The position numbers and the translations under genes are program-made. From Chrysomallon squamiferum (taxonomy: Eukaryota > Mollusca > Gastropoda > Neomphalida > Peltospiridae), in the NCBI GenBank assembly GCA_012295275.1, contig CM022667.1:13069416-13133415 (forward strand): DNA of 64,000 nucleotides. The letters are read 5' to 3'. The notes beneath the pieces were generated by a model. The model had not been told where the DNA came from and searched no databases. It saw only the letters and a list, made by a program, of their open reading frames with translations. This document shows positions 12,017 through 30,746 of the stretch, piece by piece (positions within the stretch are counted from its first letter, which is position 1; each line of letters starts with the position of its first letter).

Positions 12017-12714
12017 CCCGCTGAAGGTGCAGTTAAGAAACTGTGACGATTGATTATAACAGATATGTATAATTGGCATATATTACAGATATAAACTATA
12101 TATTCACTATGACCACCAAACCAAAACACAATATTTATATTACAAAGATAATTATATTATTTTATACATGTATTCTTATTATTTAGTGGTTGAGGACGTG
12201 GTAGTTGGCGTTAAATGAAATACTGTAATTCTTAATTCTTTTAATTTTTCTCTAACAGGTTTTGTTATAAATAAATATAAAACTCAAACTCTCTGTGGAT
12301 CATATACAGGTCACATCAAATTGATCACAAATCATTTCAGAGTAAACAGAAACACGATAACCATTTGTCCCTGCTTCCGGCCTAAACAAAGATAACGCAA
12401 AATATAATTACAAAGTAATTGCTTAATAATGGCCGCCAACTCCTTCCTCCTATCCGTGACTTCTCTTTGTTCTTTGTGGTCTGTGTCTGTGATCTCTGGG
12501 CTCTTAAGTCTTTTACTTAAATAATCATGTCGCGAAATTCCTTTTGTCTCTCGCTAATGACTGTTAATTGTTAGGTGATTTTAATAATTGGATTACTGTT
12601 AACTAACAGTAGATATTTAATTAATACATATTGTTAGGAATATTTGTAGAAATGAATGGTTAACATATTTACTTACTTTAAGGATATATATAAGGTTTAA
12701 TGTGTAATGAACAG

Positions 12715-12758
12715 CAGCTAGCTCTGATTAGCACGTTAATTTTTTTCACTTCACACGC
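12715..12758 (+). mobile_element. 44-bp 5'-truncated retroposon copy with target-site duplication
   Basis: The core GCTCTGATTAGCACGTTAAT plus T-run (12721-12746) is the same as in the insertion at 4193-4302. It is flanked by the 9-bp direct repeat AATGAACAG at 12706-12714 and 12759-12767. Homology to the longer copy begins directly after the left duplication (CAGCT). This is how 5' truncation during target-primed reverse transcription looks. Confidence 0.7.
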
Positions 12759-13416
12759 AATGAACAGTGAACTAACTCGAAGCAACCACAATCTATATAT
12801 AAGTTCAACATCTCCGTAGAATAAGTCATAAATTGAGAATATTGTAGAGTCAAGAAAATAAATATTTGTACGTAAACACTTACATCACTGTTAAAAAAAT
12901 CTGAAATAGTACTCTTTGATTACATTAGCGTTTCCTGAAATATATAAAACAAATTGTTCTTCATTAAATATTGATGTGAAACGAAGGCGCGGAAGTTCGT
13001 TAATTTCACATTTCAATGAACCCGTATAAACATAAAAAAAAAGATTATAATAGTTATAATAATACAAGTAGAAAATAGAACCGTAATAATAATAATACAA
13101 TCAGTCAAAACGTAATAAATGAATTGTCTTTGTTACATAAATTTTATGCACTCGTTATTTCTTGATCTAAACGCTTTGTACATCAATATCGAATCAGTAA
13201 ACAGACTTAATTCAGAAACTTTTTTGATTAAGATGAAATGTGTCAGAAATAGTGATGCATTTAATATACATATTTGTTTTTTTTTTTTATAACACTAAAG
13301 AAAAATCAAAGACATTTTGGTTTAATCCTTTCGATATTTAATGATAAAATACAATTACAATCTTGAACGAATACATATTCAGATTTGTACATAGAGATAT
13401 ACATACATACATACAC

Positions 13417-13479
<63 letters not shown>

Positions 13480-14061
13480 TATATAAAACAAACATACATA
13501 GACATTGATATAAACACACAAACAAAATAAATAAACACACTTACATATATATATATATAGACATACTTCATCATCATCATCATCTTCATCACAGTCATCA
13601 AATAGAATAAATAAATAAATAAATAAATAAAAATATAATAAATAAATAATAAACAAATAAATAAATTTACGGACTAGAAAAAATAAAAAAATACTCAAAA
13701 CGTTCAGTTTACTTTGCTGTCTAAACTAACGATTCATTACGTTTGTGTTGTGAGCAATAAAAGTTAATGTTTTTTTTTTTTTCTCTTTCTTGCTCTCTCG
13801 CTTTCTGTCATTGGAAAAAACCCATTTGAAAATCATTTCATAGCTTTTTTATGTGTGCATAACTGTGAACAATTACAAAGTAATTCTAGAGATTGTCAAC
13901 AAAAATAAATTGATTCCAGATTCTGTCAATGGAAATAGCGTGAAATAAAAAACTTTTTAGAATATGTGAAAGCTGCTGGCTTTTTATTTAACAACATCAA
14001 TAGATTATTATTATTATTATCTGAACGTTCTTTTTAATTTTTTTTATCTTTCAGTTCTTTC

Positions 14062-14171
<110 letters not shown>

Positions 14172-14550
14172 TTACGAGATTTTTCAAATAACAGTAAATA
14201 AAAAATGACATTCAAAACACATCACTGACAACTACTAACATATTTATTGCAAGATAGATTTTAACAATTTCAAATTAGTTTGACACGCTTATTAATTAAC
14301 AGTATATAAGACATCACCGCGTGAATCATTTAATAACTGAAAAAAAAAAGTTACTGTACTATTATACATGTTATTAATCATAGTATTTACAAAATAGAAC
14401 CACAGATTTATTTCATTTTCTTGTAGGTATGTACGTACGTACGTGTGTCTGTGTGTATGTATGTATGTCTGTGTGTGTATGTGTGTGTATGCATCTACAT
14501 AATGTAAGTATTTGTGTTTTTACATATGACTATTTATTTATATAAGCACA

Positions 14551-17626
<3,076 letters not shown>

Positions 17627-17703
17627 TTTCCAACAGTTAAACAACTTCTCTTAATTTTTACTGTTTCCTTCAAAATCTGTAATAATAATAATAATAAACA
17701 TAA

Positions 17704-17768
<65 letters not shown>

Positions 17769-17985
17769 AATAATGTTAATGATGATGATGAAAATGGTGA
17801 TTGCCACTATTGCTACAACTACTACTACTACTACTACAACTATTAATACAATCCCTATTACTACTACTACTACTTCTGCATTATCATCATCGTTATTATC
17901 ACAATTAATATACTACTTTTTATTACTATTGTCATTGCTATATTCATTAGTGTTGGTATTTTACTATTACCACCTCAATTATTAT

Positions 17986-18032
<47 letters not shown>

Positions 18033-18543
18033 TTACTACAACCAACACCAGTACTACTTCCAGTACTACCACTACTAAATACTGCTAATACTAGAACAAC
18101 CACCACCACTACTATTATTACTACCACTACTATTACTACTGCCATTAATCGCTATAATCTACTACTACATCTACTACTACTACTACTACTTTTACTACTA
18201 CTACTACTTTACAACAGCTACTTCAGCTAACAGTAATACTAACAGCACTAGTTCTACTATTACTAATACAACAAGAATAGCATAAGAATATTATACAACC
18301 TGAGGGTTTTTTTGGTAATATATCGTGAGAAGTTGTTTTTTTTCTCTTTTTTTCACACGTTGACACGGGCCTTGAATCCACCGCTTTTTCTCTAACTTAT
18401 TTTAACCGATCTCTGTCAAACAGGTTTTTATTTACACATTCAATAGCAGTATCAGCCTCAGATTACTTTGTCTCTGTTGTGTTTGCTTTGCTGACTTCTG
18501 ATGGATATCACCGGAATTTTGTCATATAAAAGTACACGCAAGT

Positions 18544-18577
<34 letters not shown>

Positions 18578-20090
18578 AGAACAAGAGAAAGAGTAAGTGA
18601 AAGACTTAGAGATTAAATCTTGCATTATTGTTTGACGATACTTGATCGCGTATTGTGTCGTCTTCAGGTGAATTCTGTAATGTATTCTAAAAATATATGG
18701 TTTTCTTTTGTTTTCTTACGTGAGAAAACACACACAATGTCTCTTTAACTATCTACGCGTGCTACTAACCTGTCCATCTGAAATCTCGTAAGCTAAAAAA
18801 CACTCTGTCTTTTTTGTAAACTGTTAATCGATGGACTCATATAATATATTTGTTTTCCCACTGCTGGGAATAGATCACGTGACGAACACCAAACAGCGAG
18901 TTCCCGAGCAGAGAAATTCAATTAATTTAAACATTATACACTGAGACACGAATGCTTTTTTTTCATATTATACGTTTTTTGTTTTTTTTTCTTCATACAA
19001 CGGGTTCAATCGATGTAACTGATTTAATTTTCTACAAGTTATCGCTACGTTTGCTACAACTATTGTTATCTCCTCGCCTATTTTTTTTTTTTATTATTAT
19101 TTTTTTAAATCTGTGGTTTATACTGTGTCTCCGGTGTAAGAACAAAGACTCTACAAAGTATTATGTATTCTTCTGAGGGATTATTTTACATCATTCTGAG
19201 CGGCTCAGAATTAAGTATGAGAACAGAATGTTACCGCTACAAACCATTTTACACTTTCACAACTGGGATGGTGACGTCATCGCCTGTATGTACAACAACG
19301 GAAGGAATTTTACAGAAAATCGGTCTGCTTGTATCCATTACAGAAAAATTGTGTTTTTACAGTTAATTATTAACTGAGAACAATAAACAAATAAAAAAAA
19401 AAAAAAAAAAAAAAAAACAAACAAACAACAAATAAATACATAAATATTCACGTATGTATGTATAACATTTTTTAGATCATACGGTTTCTTCAATATTCAA
19501 GTAAGTTGAGGAAGACAGTTTAAACTTTAAAATATTATTGTTTTTGACTAAAAATGACATTTCTTGCCACATGTCGCTATTTTTATCTTTTAATCTGGTT
19601 AATGCTTTCGTCTGCTAATCGATGACTATTCTATTGTCGGACACAATTATCTTTCTTTTTTAATTATTATTATTATTATTATTATTTTTTTTTTTTTTTA
19701 CGATCGCAAGTCATAGATTCGATTAAAAACTCTTATTTTGTTTAGAAAAAGGAAAAAAAAAAACCGAAGAAAAAAGTTATCATGTTTTCATTAGTAACGA
19801 ATACAAACAATAATTCGATACTTGTTGCGTAAGGAAAACAAGAATAAATATCAGAAAAACGTCGATGATGAAAACAATAATAGTAATTATCATCATCATC
19901 TTCATTATCCTCCTTCTCCTCCTCATGGTTATTATTATTATTATTAAAAGAAATTCCATCAGAAAATAACAAAGGTTAAAAGATTTCATAATAATTTGTT
20001 TTAATAATCAAAAAATAAAAAGGATTTAAAATGAATTTTCAATAATAATTTGATTTTAAATTTAAACAAATTAAAATAATAAATAAAATG

Positions 20091-20148
<58 letters not shown>

Positions 20149-20354
20149 TTATAATAAAATATATATATTAACTATACAAAAATAAAATTAATAATAAAAA
20201 TGAGAATTAATAAAAAAAAATAAAATAAATTATAATAAAAAATAAATAATATAATAATAAAAATATAAAATAAAACAAAAAAATTTTACCATTTTCGTTT
20301 TTTTCATTTTTTGGTTTACGCTATCAAACCATCTGAACTCATCGATAAGAAAAT
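17627..20354. other. Gene-free spacer between genes B and C
   Basis: It contains (AAT)n at 17704-17766, (ACT)n at 17990-18031 within a larger ACT/ATT-rich region, an A-run at 18546-18576, a dispersed repeat at about 19229-19350 shared with 45003-45145, and (TA)n at 20098-20142 in a very AT-rich 300-bp stretch. No exon is recognised. Confidence 0.65.
19229..19350. repeat. Dispersed repeat copy, related to 45003-45145
   Basis: Shares CATTTTAC...TTTCAC, GTGACGTCATCGC, TGTACAAC and an ending CATTACAGAAAAAT with 45003-45145 in the same order. It may descend from lectin-gene sequence, since it contains the TGACGTCA-type block seen in PAN and CTLD exons, but this is not certain. Confidence 0.45.
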
Positions 20355-20608
20355 TCAGTTGGGTTTTTCACAGAGGTATCCCTTTTTCTTGTTGCAGCTG
20401 AGGTTCCTCCACACACTGTTAGTTATGCGTAGCGTTACGCAGTTTTTCTCAGTGCCAGCGGGAGTCGTGTCCGGGTTTCCCGGTTTCCACTGACTAAACG
20501 TCAGTCCGTTGCCATTTTCCCAGACAAATTTACCTTCAGTGACTATATCCGTCAGTCCAATGTACAGCGGATGAATATCTGGATTATAAAAAAAAATAAA
20601 AAAAAAAA

Positions 20609-20647
<39 letters not shown>

Positions 20648-21361
20648 AAAAATAATAAAAAAACCGACTCAGAAGTTAGGAAAAAATAAGTAAGCTAGTG
20701 ATGATAAAATAAGTTAGTAATGACAAAGGTAGTAAGTAAATGATAAGTAAGTTGATGTGCCGAGTAGTATGCCGATAAATACGTAAGTAAATAAATTAAT
20801 TAGTGATATTACTAACACAACTACTATCACACATCAACATAAAGTCCCTAGATGTTATACAAAAAAAAGTGTATCTACTTCACCAGGCGGAAAACCTGTC
20901 AATCGAGTTCAGGGCACTTACCATCTTTTTCTTTGACGTAATTAAACACGGCGATGTGCTTCTCGTACGTGTCCAGGACGATCAGCCTTGAACCCAGCTG
21001 TCTGCAGTGGTTGTGAGCCTCTAGCCACGTGACTTTGTTGTCGATGAAAACTTTGAAACACAACTGAAGATGTCTGAAGTACACAAATCCTTCATCTTCC
21101 GGGCAGGGACCTGAAAATTGAGAAGGTATTAGTTTGACTATATATACATAAATGGATACGTGATGCATCTCTATGTGTTTTTCTTCTTGTTTTTCTATAT
21201 ATATTTATCTATGTCTCTGTCAGTATATATGAATATTCGAATGACTATACATATATATATATGTATGTATGTACGTGTGTGTGTATGTATGTACATATAT
21301 ATGTGTGTGTGTTTATTTCTGTATGTATTTATATAAGTACATGTATATGTTTGTGCGTATT

Positions 21362-21415
<54 letters not shown>

Positions 21416-22023
21416 GTGTGTGTAATAATTATACCAGAAAATAAATAATAATAATGAGATCCAGGTGAAGGGAGAGAACTCATGTTGTTCAAAAGCATCG
21501 CTGGATACAGGAGACATTCGTGATTAACGTCATAGGAAAACGATTTGCATTTTGGATGACGTGCACACAGCCTTCCGCAATTCACAGCATTTGTGACGTC
21601 ACTGGTGGTAGATATGACGTCATCAGTGATTGTGACGTCATCAAAAGCACTATCTTTAATCCAAATGTAGTGATTAATTTCACTGAAACATTAAAAGCAG
21701 ATAAATATGATTACAAATACAAATGAATTGTAAAATCGTTATTTTAAAATGATCTGCATCCATAATAATATTAAATGTTTTCATAGCTCGATTTAAATAC
21801 AACTGTGCAGTCATAACATTACAATATTACAATATTAACTGAAAACCAAACCGACAAAGAGGCAATCACATAGATAAATAGATGTACAGACTGATAAATA
21901 TAGATGAATAACAAATAAATATTACAATTATATTTTTTGTGTATGTATACATAAACAAAAATAATTTGTGTACAAATAGATAATAAATATACTACCAAAT
22001 ATAAGTAATAATAACAACAGAAC

Positions 22024-22083
<60 letters not shown>

Positions 22084-22384
22084 TAATAAACACATATACA
22101 CACACCAACCCCCCCCAAAAAAACCCCCAAAACAACAACAATAACAACAATAAACAAATGAACAAAAGAATAAACAATGAATTAAATTCGCAAACAAAGA
22201 AATTCCAGATAAGGACAATAGTAAATGAAACAAAAATATAATGTAGCGGATCATTTACCAGAACTCAGACGTTCTGTATTCTTAATTTTGTTTTGTTTTA
22301 GAAGAAGCTATACTAATATTAACATATACACACATACCTGACTGTCGAGTAAACACAGAAAAACAGACTTAACTCTCGAATCAT
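20355..22384 (-). CDS. Gene C: secreted PAN/apple-C-type lectin protein, 4 exons, 235 aa
   Basis: Exons in transcript order: 22338-22384, 21435-21682, 20922-21110, 20355-20578. The sum is 708 nt (236 codons, stop TGA at 20355-20357), with phases 2, 1, 1. Exon 1 encodes MIRELSLFFCVYSTV, a short signal peptide. Exon 2 is PAN (YIWIKDSAFDDVTITDDVI, CGRLCARHPKCKSFSYDV, ECLLYP). Exon 3 is the CTLD N-half (CPEDEGFVYFRHLQLCFKVF, HNHCRQLGSRLIVLDT). Exon 4 is the C-half (LYIGLTDIVTEGKFVWENG, KNCVTLRI, VWRNLSC, GYLCEKPN). It has all CTLD cysteines but no EPN or QPD, and WND is replaced by WRN. Introns hold (GT)n at 21362-21420 and (AAT)n at 22025-22081. Its start codon is 2.4 kb from that of gene D on the opposite strand. 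Confidence 0.87.
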
Positions 22385-24747
<2,363 letters not shown>

Positions 24748-25050
24748 ATGTTGAAAATTCGTGTTGTTACTGTTGTGCTGGTTGCAGTTGTGTTATTAGT
24801 TTCATCGGAAGATAGGTATGTATTTAATTCAGTTTATTATTATTTATTATTATTTATTTTATTATAGATATTTTTATTATTACTATTTTGTTTTATTGTT
24901 ATTATTATTTTACTTTTTTTTTTTTACGAAACATAGAATATATGAAAGATCAAGTGACGTTTTAGTGTCTTAATTATACATATCAGTTTTTTATATATAT
25001 TCAAAAATACAGAGTAAAACACCATCTTAATAAGATATATTTATAGATAC

Positions 25051-25133
<83 letters not shown>

Positions 25134-25257
25134 TATTATTATTATTATTATTATCATTATTAGTAGTAGTATTGTGACAAGGATGATTTAACTTCGATAA
25201 ATTACTTTTTATTTACATACATATTACAAGTTTACTTCTTTAGTGTTTACCTGTTGG

Positions 25258-25310
<53 letters not shown>

Positions 25311-25749
25311 AGAGACACGCACGCAAACACACACCCATACAGACTGCCTCACCCTCACACTATCATTACTTTGCTTAATTTCAGTAACAACCTCAAAGAC
25401 TTCATCTGGGTCCGTAATTCCTACTTTGATGACGTCACAATCACTGATGACGTCATCGAATATATCAGTGACGTCAGAAACAAGCTGAATTGTGGGATGG
25501 AATGTTCCAAGAATCCAGAATGCAAATCTTTCACTTACGCCACTTTTAGTGGCGTCTGTCGTCTGCATTTTACTATATTTGACACGACTGCTCAGTATTT
25601 CAGCTCCATCGGCTCTCGTTATTACTCGCTAAAGTTGGCCGTGATAGGTAATTTATACACCAGAGAGACAGGTAGATCGATATACATACTCAGATAGAAA
25701 AATAATTTAATAAATAACTTTCTGTTTTGGCTATATTTATCGCGTTTTG

Positions 25750-25815
<66 letters not shown>

Positions 25816-25996
25816 CATCATTATCATTATCATTATTTAGTCTTCTTTTGTGCAGTTATTATTCGGAGGTGCATATTTTGTTGTGAATTCTGCAGTTCAT
25901 TTCGTTGTAGCGTCTATTTTGTTTGTGTGTGCATGTGTTTATATGTGTTTATATGGATGGTTTTATTTTTCATATGCATTTTCTTTATTATTATTA

Positions 25997-26034
<38 letters not shown>

Positions 26035-27102
26035 CTAAGTATTTTATCTCATTCATTTTACACTGTACAGTGAGGTGTATGTTGTACATTATATGACGAG
26101 ACATCGTTTCTGTAACTCTTTAAACAATTCTAATTACAGAAGCCTGTCCGGTTAAAGACAACTACATTTTGCTCCAGGAAGCAAAACTCTGCTTCAAAAT
26201 CATCGGAACACACAAAATGTGGAACGATGCACGTGATCTCTGCAGCCAATCAGGTTCCAGATTGATTGTCCTGGACACGAAAGAGAAAAATGACGCAATT
26301 GAAGATTATCTGAAACAAGTGAATGGTCAGTCGATTAAGTATTATGCTTTTAACTACCTTTAAATATTTGTAGTAGTAGCTGTAGTAGCGATAGTAGTAG
26401 TAGTAGTAAGTAGTAGAAGTAGTAGTAGTAGTAGCATCAATACTACTAATAATAGTAGCAGTAGCAATAGTAGCAGTAGTAATGGTAGCAATAGTAATAG
26501 TACTATTGTACTAGTAGTAGTAGTAGTAATAGCTGTGGTAGTCTTAGTAGTTTTCATAGTAGTAATAGTAGTATTCATAGCAGTAGTAGTAGTGGTGGTA
26601 TTAGTAATAGTAGTAGTAGCAGTATTATCTGCAATAATAACTGTCATGACAAAAACAACAGTAATGACGATAATGATAATAGTGCTGAAAAAATAATCAA
26701 CCAAACAAAAATATTTAACAGATGTAAAACCTACAGAAATATAATATTTGTTAAAAAGTCTGGAAGGGAAAATAGTTAAATGTGTTCAGTGACAAAGAAT
26801 GATGATCTGAAAAAAAGAAGAAAAACGTGTTCCAAGAATTTGCTATAGAATTTTATTTATTTATTTATTTATTTATTTATTCATCTGCAGATGATCTCTT
26901 TTACTACATTGGTTTATCTGATGAAGTAACTGAAGGTGTGTTTGTGTGGACAAACGGACAAACTGTAGATTTCGTCCACTGGACGAAGGGACGGGAAAAC
27001 ACGGACGATCAAGACTGCGTGGTACTACATGGTACAAAACGTACCTGGTCCACGGACGAGTGTAACAATTACCACAGGTTCATTTGTGAAAAAGAAATCT
27101 GA
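24748..27102 (+). CDS. Gene D: secreted PAN/apple-C-type lectin protein, 4 exons, 242 aa
   Basis: Exons: 24748-24815, 25385-25647, 26140-26325, 26891-27102. The sum is 729 nt (243 codons), with phases 2, 1, 1 and GT-AG introns. Exon 1 encodes a strong signal peptide (MLKIRVVTVVLVAVVLLVSS). Exon 2 is PAN (FIWVRNSYFDDVTITDDVI, CGMECSKNPECKSFTY, VCRLHF). Exon 3 is the CTLD N-half (CPVKDNYILLQEAKLCFKI, RDLCSQSGSRLIVLDT). Exon 4 is the C-half (YYIGLSDEVTEGVFVWTNG, QDCVVLHG, WSTDEC, RFICEKEI). All CTLD Cys are present; there is no EPN, QPD or WND. Three perfect TGACGTCA palindromes lie in exon 2. Introns hold (GA)n at 25060-25128, (CA)n at 25260-25308 and (TTA)n at 25757-25815. Candidate AATAAA signals follow at 27217 and 27234. 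Confidence 0.9.
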
Positions 27103-27216
27103 AGTTTGTGGATTTTTAAATTACCAGAGGTTACCTTCAAGAAGAAGAAGAAGAAGAAGAAGAAAAAGTTGTAGTAGAAAAAAAAAAAAAAAAATTGACG
27201 TGTTTGGACATTACCA

Positions 27217-27239
27217 AATAAATATTTGTGAAAAATAAA
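27217..27239 (+). promoter_or_regulatory. Candidate polyadenylation signals of gene D
   Basis: Two AATAAA hexamers (27217-27222 and 27234-27239) lie about 115-135 bp after the stop codon. In this AT-rich sequence the hexamer also occurs by chance. Confidence 0.4.
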
Positions 27240-27776
27240 TTTGACGAATTTAGTGTTTGTAATCTACATATTTGTCAAAACTATAAATTACATATTTAAA
27301 ATTGATATACAGAATACAAACAAAGAACCGCAGGTGCTCAATGGTTTATTAACCAGGCAAATTAAATTATTTATCTGTTTCGTGTAACGTTCTAAATTTA
27401 CTTTTTATATGATATGAATATATACAGATTTGTTGTTCATTGCTTTTTGAAGCTATTAAATTAAACATTTGATGCGGGTGGTCTGAAAATAGGCTTTAAA
27501 AAACATTAGCGGAGAGTATGGGAAATAGATAAAGCTGAGGTGTCGATATATGCTTACAAAAACTGGCACGAACAGTGTGATGAAATTGGCATATTTTACT
27601 TTTGTTTTCTTGTGATGTGACACCATGAAATAAATATAAATAAATTTAAATAATAAATAAATAAATATATATATATATATATAATAAATAAAATAAATAA
27701 ATATATATAAAATAAAAGAAATAAATATAAATAAATAAATAAATATATATAAAATAAAGAAATAAATATAAATAAA

Positions 27777-27853
<77 letters not shown>

Positions 27854-28039
27854 CTATGTATTTCTTTTCTGTTCTTTTTTTGAGATTTATAAATACCTGA
27901 TTAATATAGCTCTTCTGTTTTGAGGTTAAAGTGCATTTTATAAAGATTTTTGTTTTAAAAATTTATAGGACTTAACAATAAGATTTATAGTTGGGTTTTT
28001 TTGTGATGCGGATGGATTAGATGCGTTACAAATATTTGT

Positions 28040-28770
28040 AGAAGAGAGTTACAAATGTGTTAAATTAATACATAATGCGTTATTTCTGTAAGGTCTTTGC
28101 ATATTTTATAATAATAGAAATATATTTCTGGGACACATGTGTCTATGATACTCTTATTTGTACAAATGATTATACAGTCGAACCTTGACTTACGAGTTTA
28201 ATTCGTTCCGTGGCAGAGCTCGTAAGTCAAATTTGTTCGTATATTAAATCAATTTTCCCAAATGGAATTAATTGAAATACCATTAATCCGTTCCTTCCCC
28301 AAAAGCCAATCCCAATTTTGGCTGGAATTACAGCTTCTATCGACTCCTGCTTCAGTGTGACTACCCTGAAGCTAGCTCGTAACTTGGATTTTGGCTCGCA
28401 ACTCAAAGCAAAAAATTCATAAGTTGGAGAACTCGTAATTGGAGGTATCACTGTAAATGTATCAAGTTATACGTCATGAGTTATATCTGTACACTTTTAA
28501 ATTATGGAGACACATTCGACTATGAAATTCAGATTTGTAGAAAACGTCATAAATGTGTAAAATTATGCGTCATGAATTGTTTCTGTATGCTTTTAAATAT
28601 TATGAACTCGTAACTCGAGGTATCACTGTAAATGTATTAAGTTATACGTCATGAGTTATTTCTGTATACTTTTAAATTATGGAGACACATTCGTCTACGA
28701 TACTCAGATATGTAGAAAAGATTATAAATGTATTAAATTATACGTCATGAGTTATTTCTGAAAGGTCGAT
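28040..28770. repeat. Degenerate tandem duplication around the MITE
   Basis: Blocks of the type TGTAGAAAA-ATAAATGTRTTAAATTA-TACGTCATGAGTTATTTCTG recur near 28040, 28535 and 28710. The MITE right end plus about 150 bp of flank is repeated about 175 bp further on. Confidence 0.6.
28173..28455. mobile_element. MITE-like element with Tc1/mariner-type TA-flanked inverted termini
   Basis: The left end TACAGTCGAACCTTGACTTA and the reverse complement of the right end, TACAGTGATACCTCCAATTA, form imperfect terminal inverted repeats that share TACAGT, ACCT and TTACGAGTT. The element is about 280 bp, begins and ends at TA, and has no transposase frame. This fits a non-autonomous Tc1/mariner-pogo superfamily element. 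A second right-end copy (GAACTCGTAACTCGAGGTAT, about 28604-28623) lies just downstream inside a tandem duplication. Confidence 0.65.
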
Positions 28771-29087
28771 ATATACTCCATATTCGTCTGTGATTCGCTG
28801 ATAATGAGCGAACATTGTGGTAACGTCAGATCGTTGAATGACTTAACAGATAAAGTGTTAAAGATTTGTCATTGTGTTTATTAGTATTAAGAAAATGTTA
28901 ATTGCAGAAAAATTATGAAACTGATGTTGATGATAATGTTGATTATAATTATGATGATAATACAACAGTAATGATAAAAATGATGATGATGATGATGATA
29001 AATAAATAAGTAACGATAATGGTGATGACAATGATAACGATAAGGTGATCACCAACACAAATTACCATAGAAACACAAGTGTAACAC

Positions 29088-29147
<60 letters not shown>

Positions 29148-29299
29148 TAGGTAATAATAACAACAACAACAACAACAACAACAAACAAGAATAATAACGA
29201 CAAGCAAAAGAAAATAAATTTACATATTTACTACAAGTTAAATTTTCTTAATAAAATATCATTATTTAATTTTATTTTTTTATATTTTTTTCACTTTAG

Positions 29300-30698
29300 T
29301 TAAGTTTTCATTTCCGTAACTGTATTTTCTGAAATACCTTCTTTGCTTTTACTTTTCGCTATTTTTTCTAAATTAGGCTTTCGAATTTCCTTCAAGTTTT
29401 TCTTTAACGTTACGGTGGACGTTGCTAAGCAATTTCCGAATTCATTCACCCGTTTCCTATATGTATCCGTGGACGCTGCAAAACGACCTTGAAAATCACT
29501 GAAGCGTTTACGATATGGTTCTGTTGACGTTGCGACGCGATTCCGAAAATCACTGATGTGTTGTCTGTAAGGTTCATAGGAGATTCCTAGTCTGCTGCTA
29601 ATGTTGGTCACGTGTTTCCGGCACGTGAGCGACGACTCCTTAATACGTTCGCGCATTATCGCCATGTGTTTCTGGTAGTCCTCGTGCAGACTTACTCCTT
29701 GTTTACTGAGCTGCTGTTTTCTGTTTATTGCAAACACACACACACACACACAAATAATAAGAATAATAAATACATAAATAAATAAATAAAATAAAAATAA
29801 GAAATAAACAAGTAATAGTAGTAGCAGTAGTAGAAGTGTTATTATTATTATTATTATTATTATCATCATCATCATCATCATCATCATCATTATTTTTGTT
29901 ATTGTTATTATTATTATTGTTATTATTGTTGCTGCTATTATTATTATTATTATTATTATTATTCGTAGGAGTACTGGAAAGTTTTGGTGATGGGATTTGT
30001 AACATTAGCAGTTGTAGTTGTGGTAGCAGTAACAACAGGAAGAGAAGTAAATTTAATAGTCATCATCATTATATATATATTTATTGATTATTGTTGTCGT
30101 TGCCCTTCCTAGATGCACCAGTAGCAATAGTAATACTAGTAATAGTAACAGTAGTAATAAAAAGTAGCAGCTATAGCAGTAATAGTTGCACTAGGAATGG
30201 TAATAGATTAGTAGTAGTTGTCGTTGTTGTTGTTGTTGTAGCAGTAGCAGTAATGGCTGTTGTGTCAAACTGCCTGTTAAGGTAGTGTATTAAAGTTACC
30301 TGTACACTATTAAGCTGACTACCGATGTAGCGATTACAGATAAAACGACAAGCGGCACTTTGGCAGACATAGCACTTTCTGAGGTTTCTGTTTTAACGAA
30401 ATAAATAAATAAATAAATCAGTAAATAAATAAGTAAATAAGTAACTAAGTTAGTATGTAAGTAAATAGAAAAGTAAATAAATAAATAAACGAAAAGGAAA
30501 GAGAAGGAGAGAAAGAAAAATAATAGAAACAAGAAGAAGAAGAAGAACTACAACAACAACGACAAAAGTAATGAAAATAATAAGACAATCACAATAACAA
30601 AAACAACAGCAATAATAACGAAGTAGCAATGACAACAAAAATGTTAAAAAAAATAATGACAGCAACAATAACAACAACAATAATAGTAATATTAATAA

Positions 30699-30746
<48 letters not shown>

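Larger units (their letters stand above)
27103..29299. other. Convergent spacer between genes D and E
   Basis: Contains the gene D 3' UTR with AATAAA at 27217-27222 and 27234-27239; a short relic of the CTLD exon end at about 27205-27245; AT- and AAAT-rich repeats with (AAT)n at 27785-27852; a MITE at 28173-28455 set in tandem-duplicated sequence (about 28040-28770); GAT repeats near 28980; and (AAT)n/(CAA)n at 29088-29184. No exon is recognised. Confidence 0.65.

Noticed and set aside
19163-19366. 67-codon + strand frame with several Cys
   Set aside because: It overlaps a dispersed repeat also present at 45 kb and lacks a signal peptide or splice partners.
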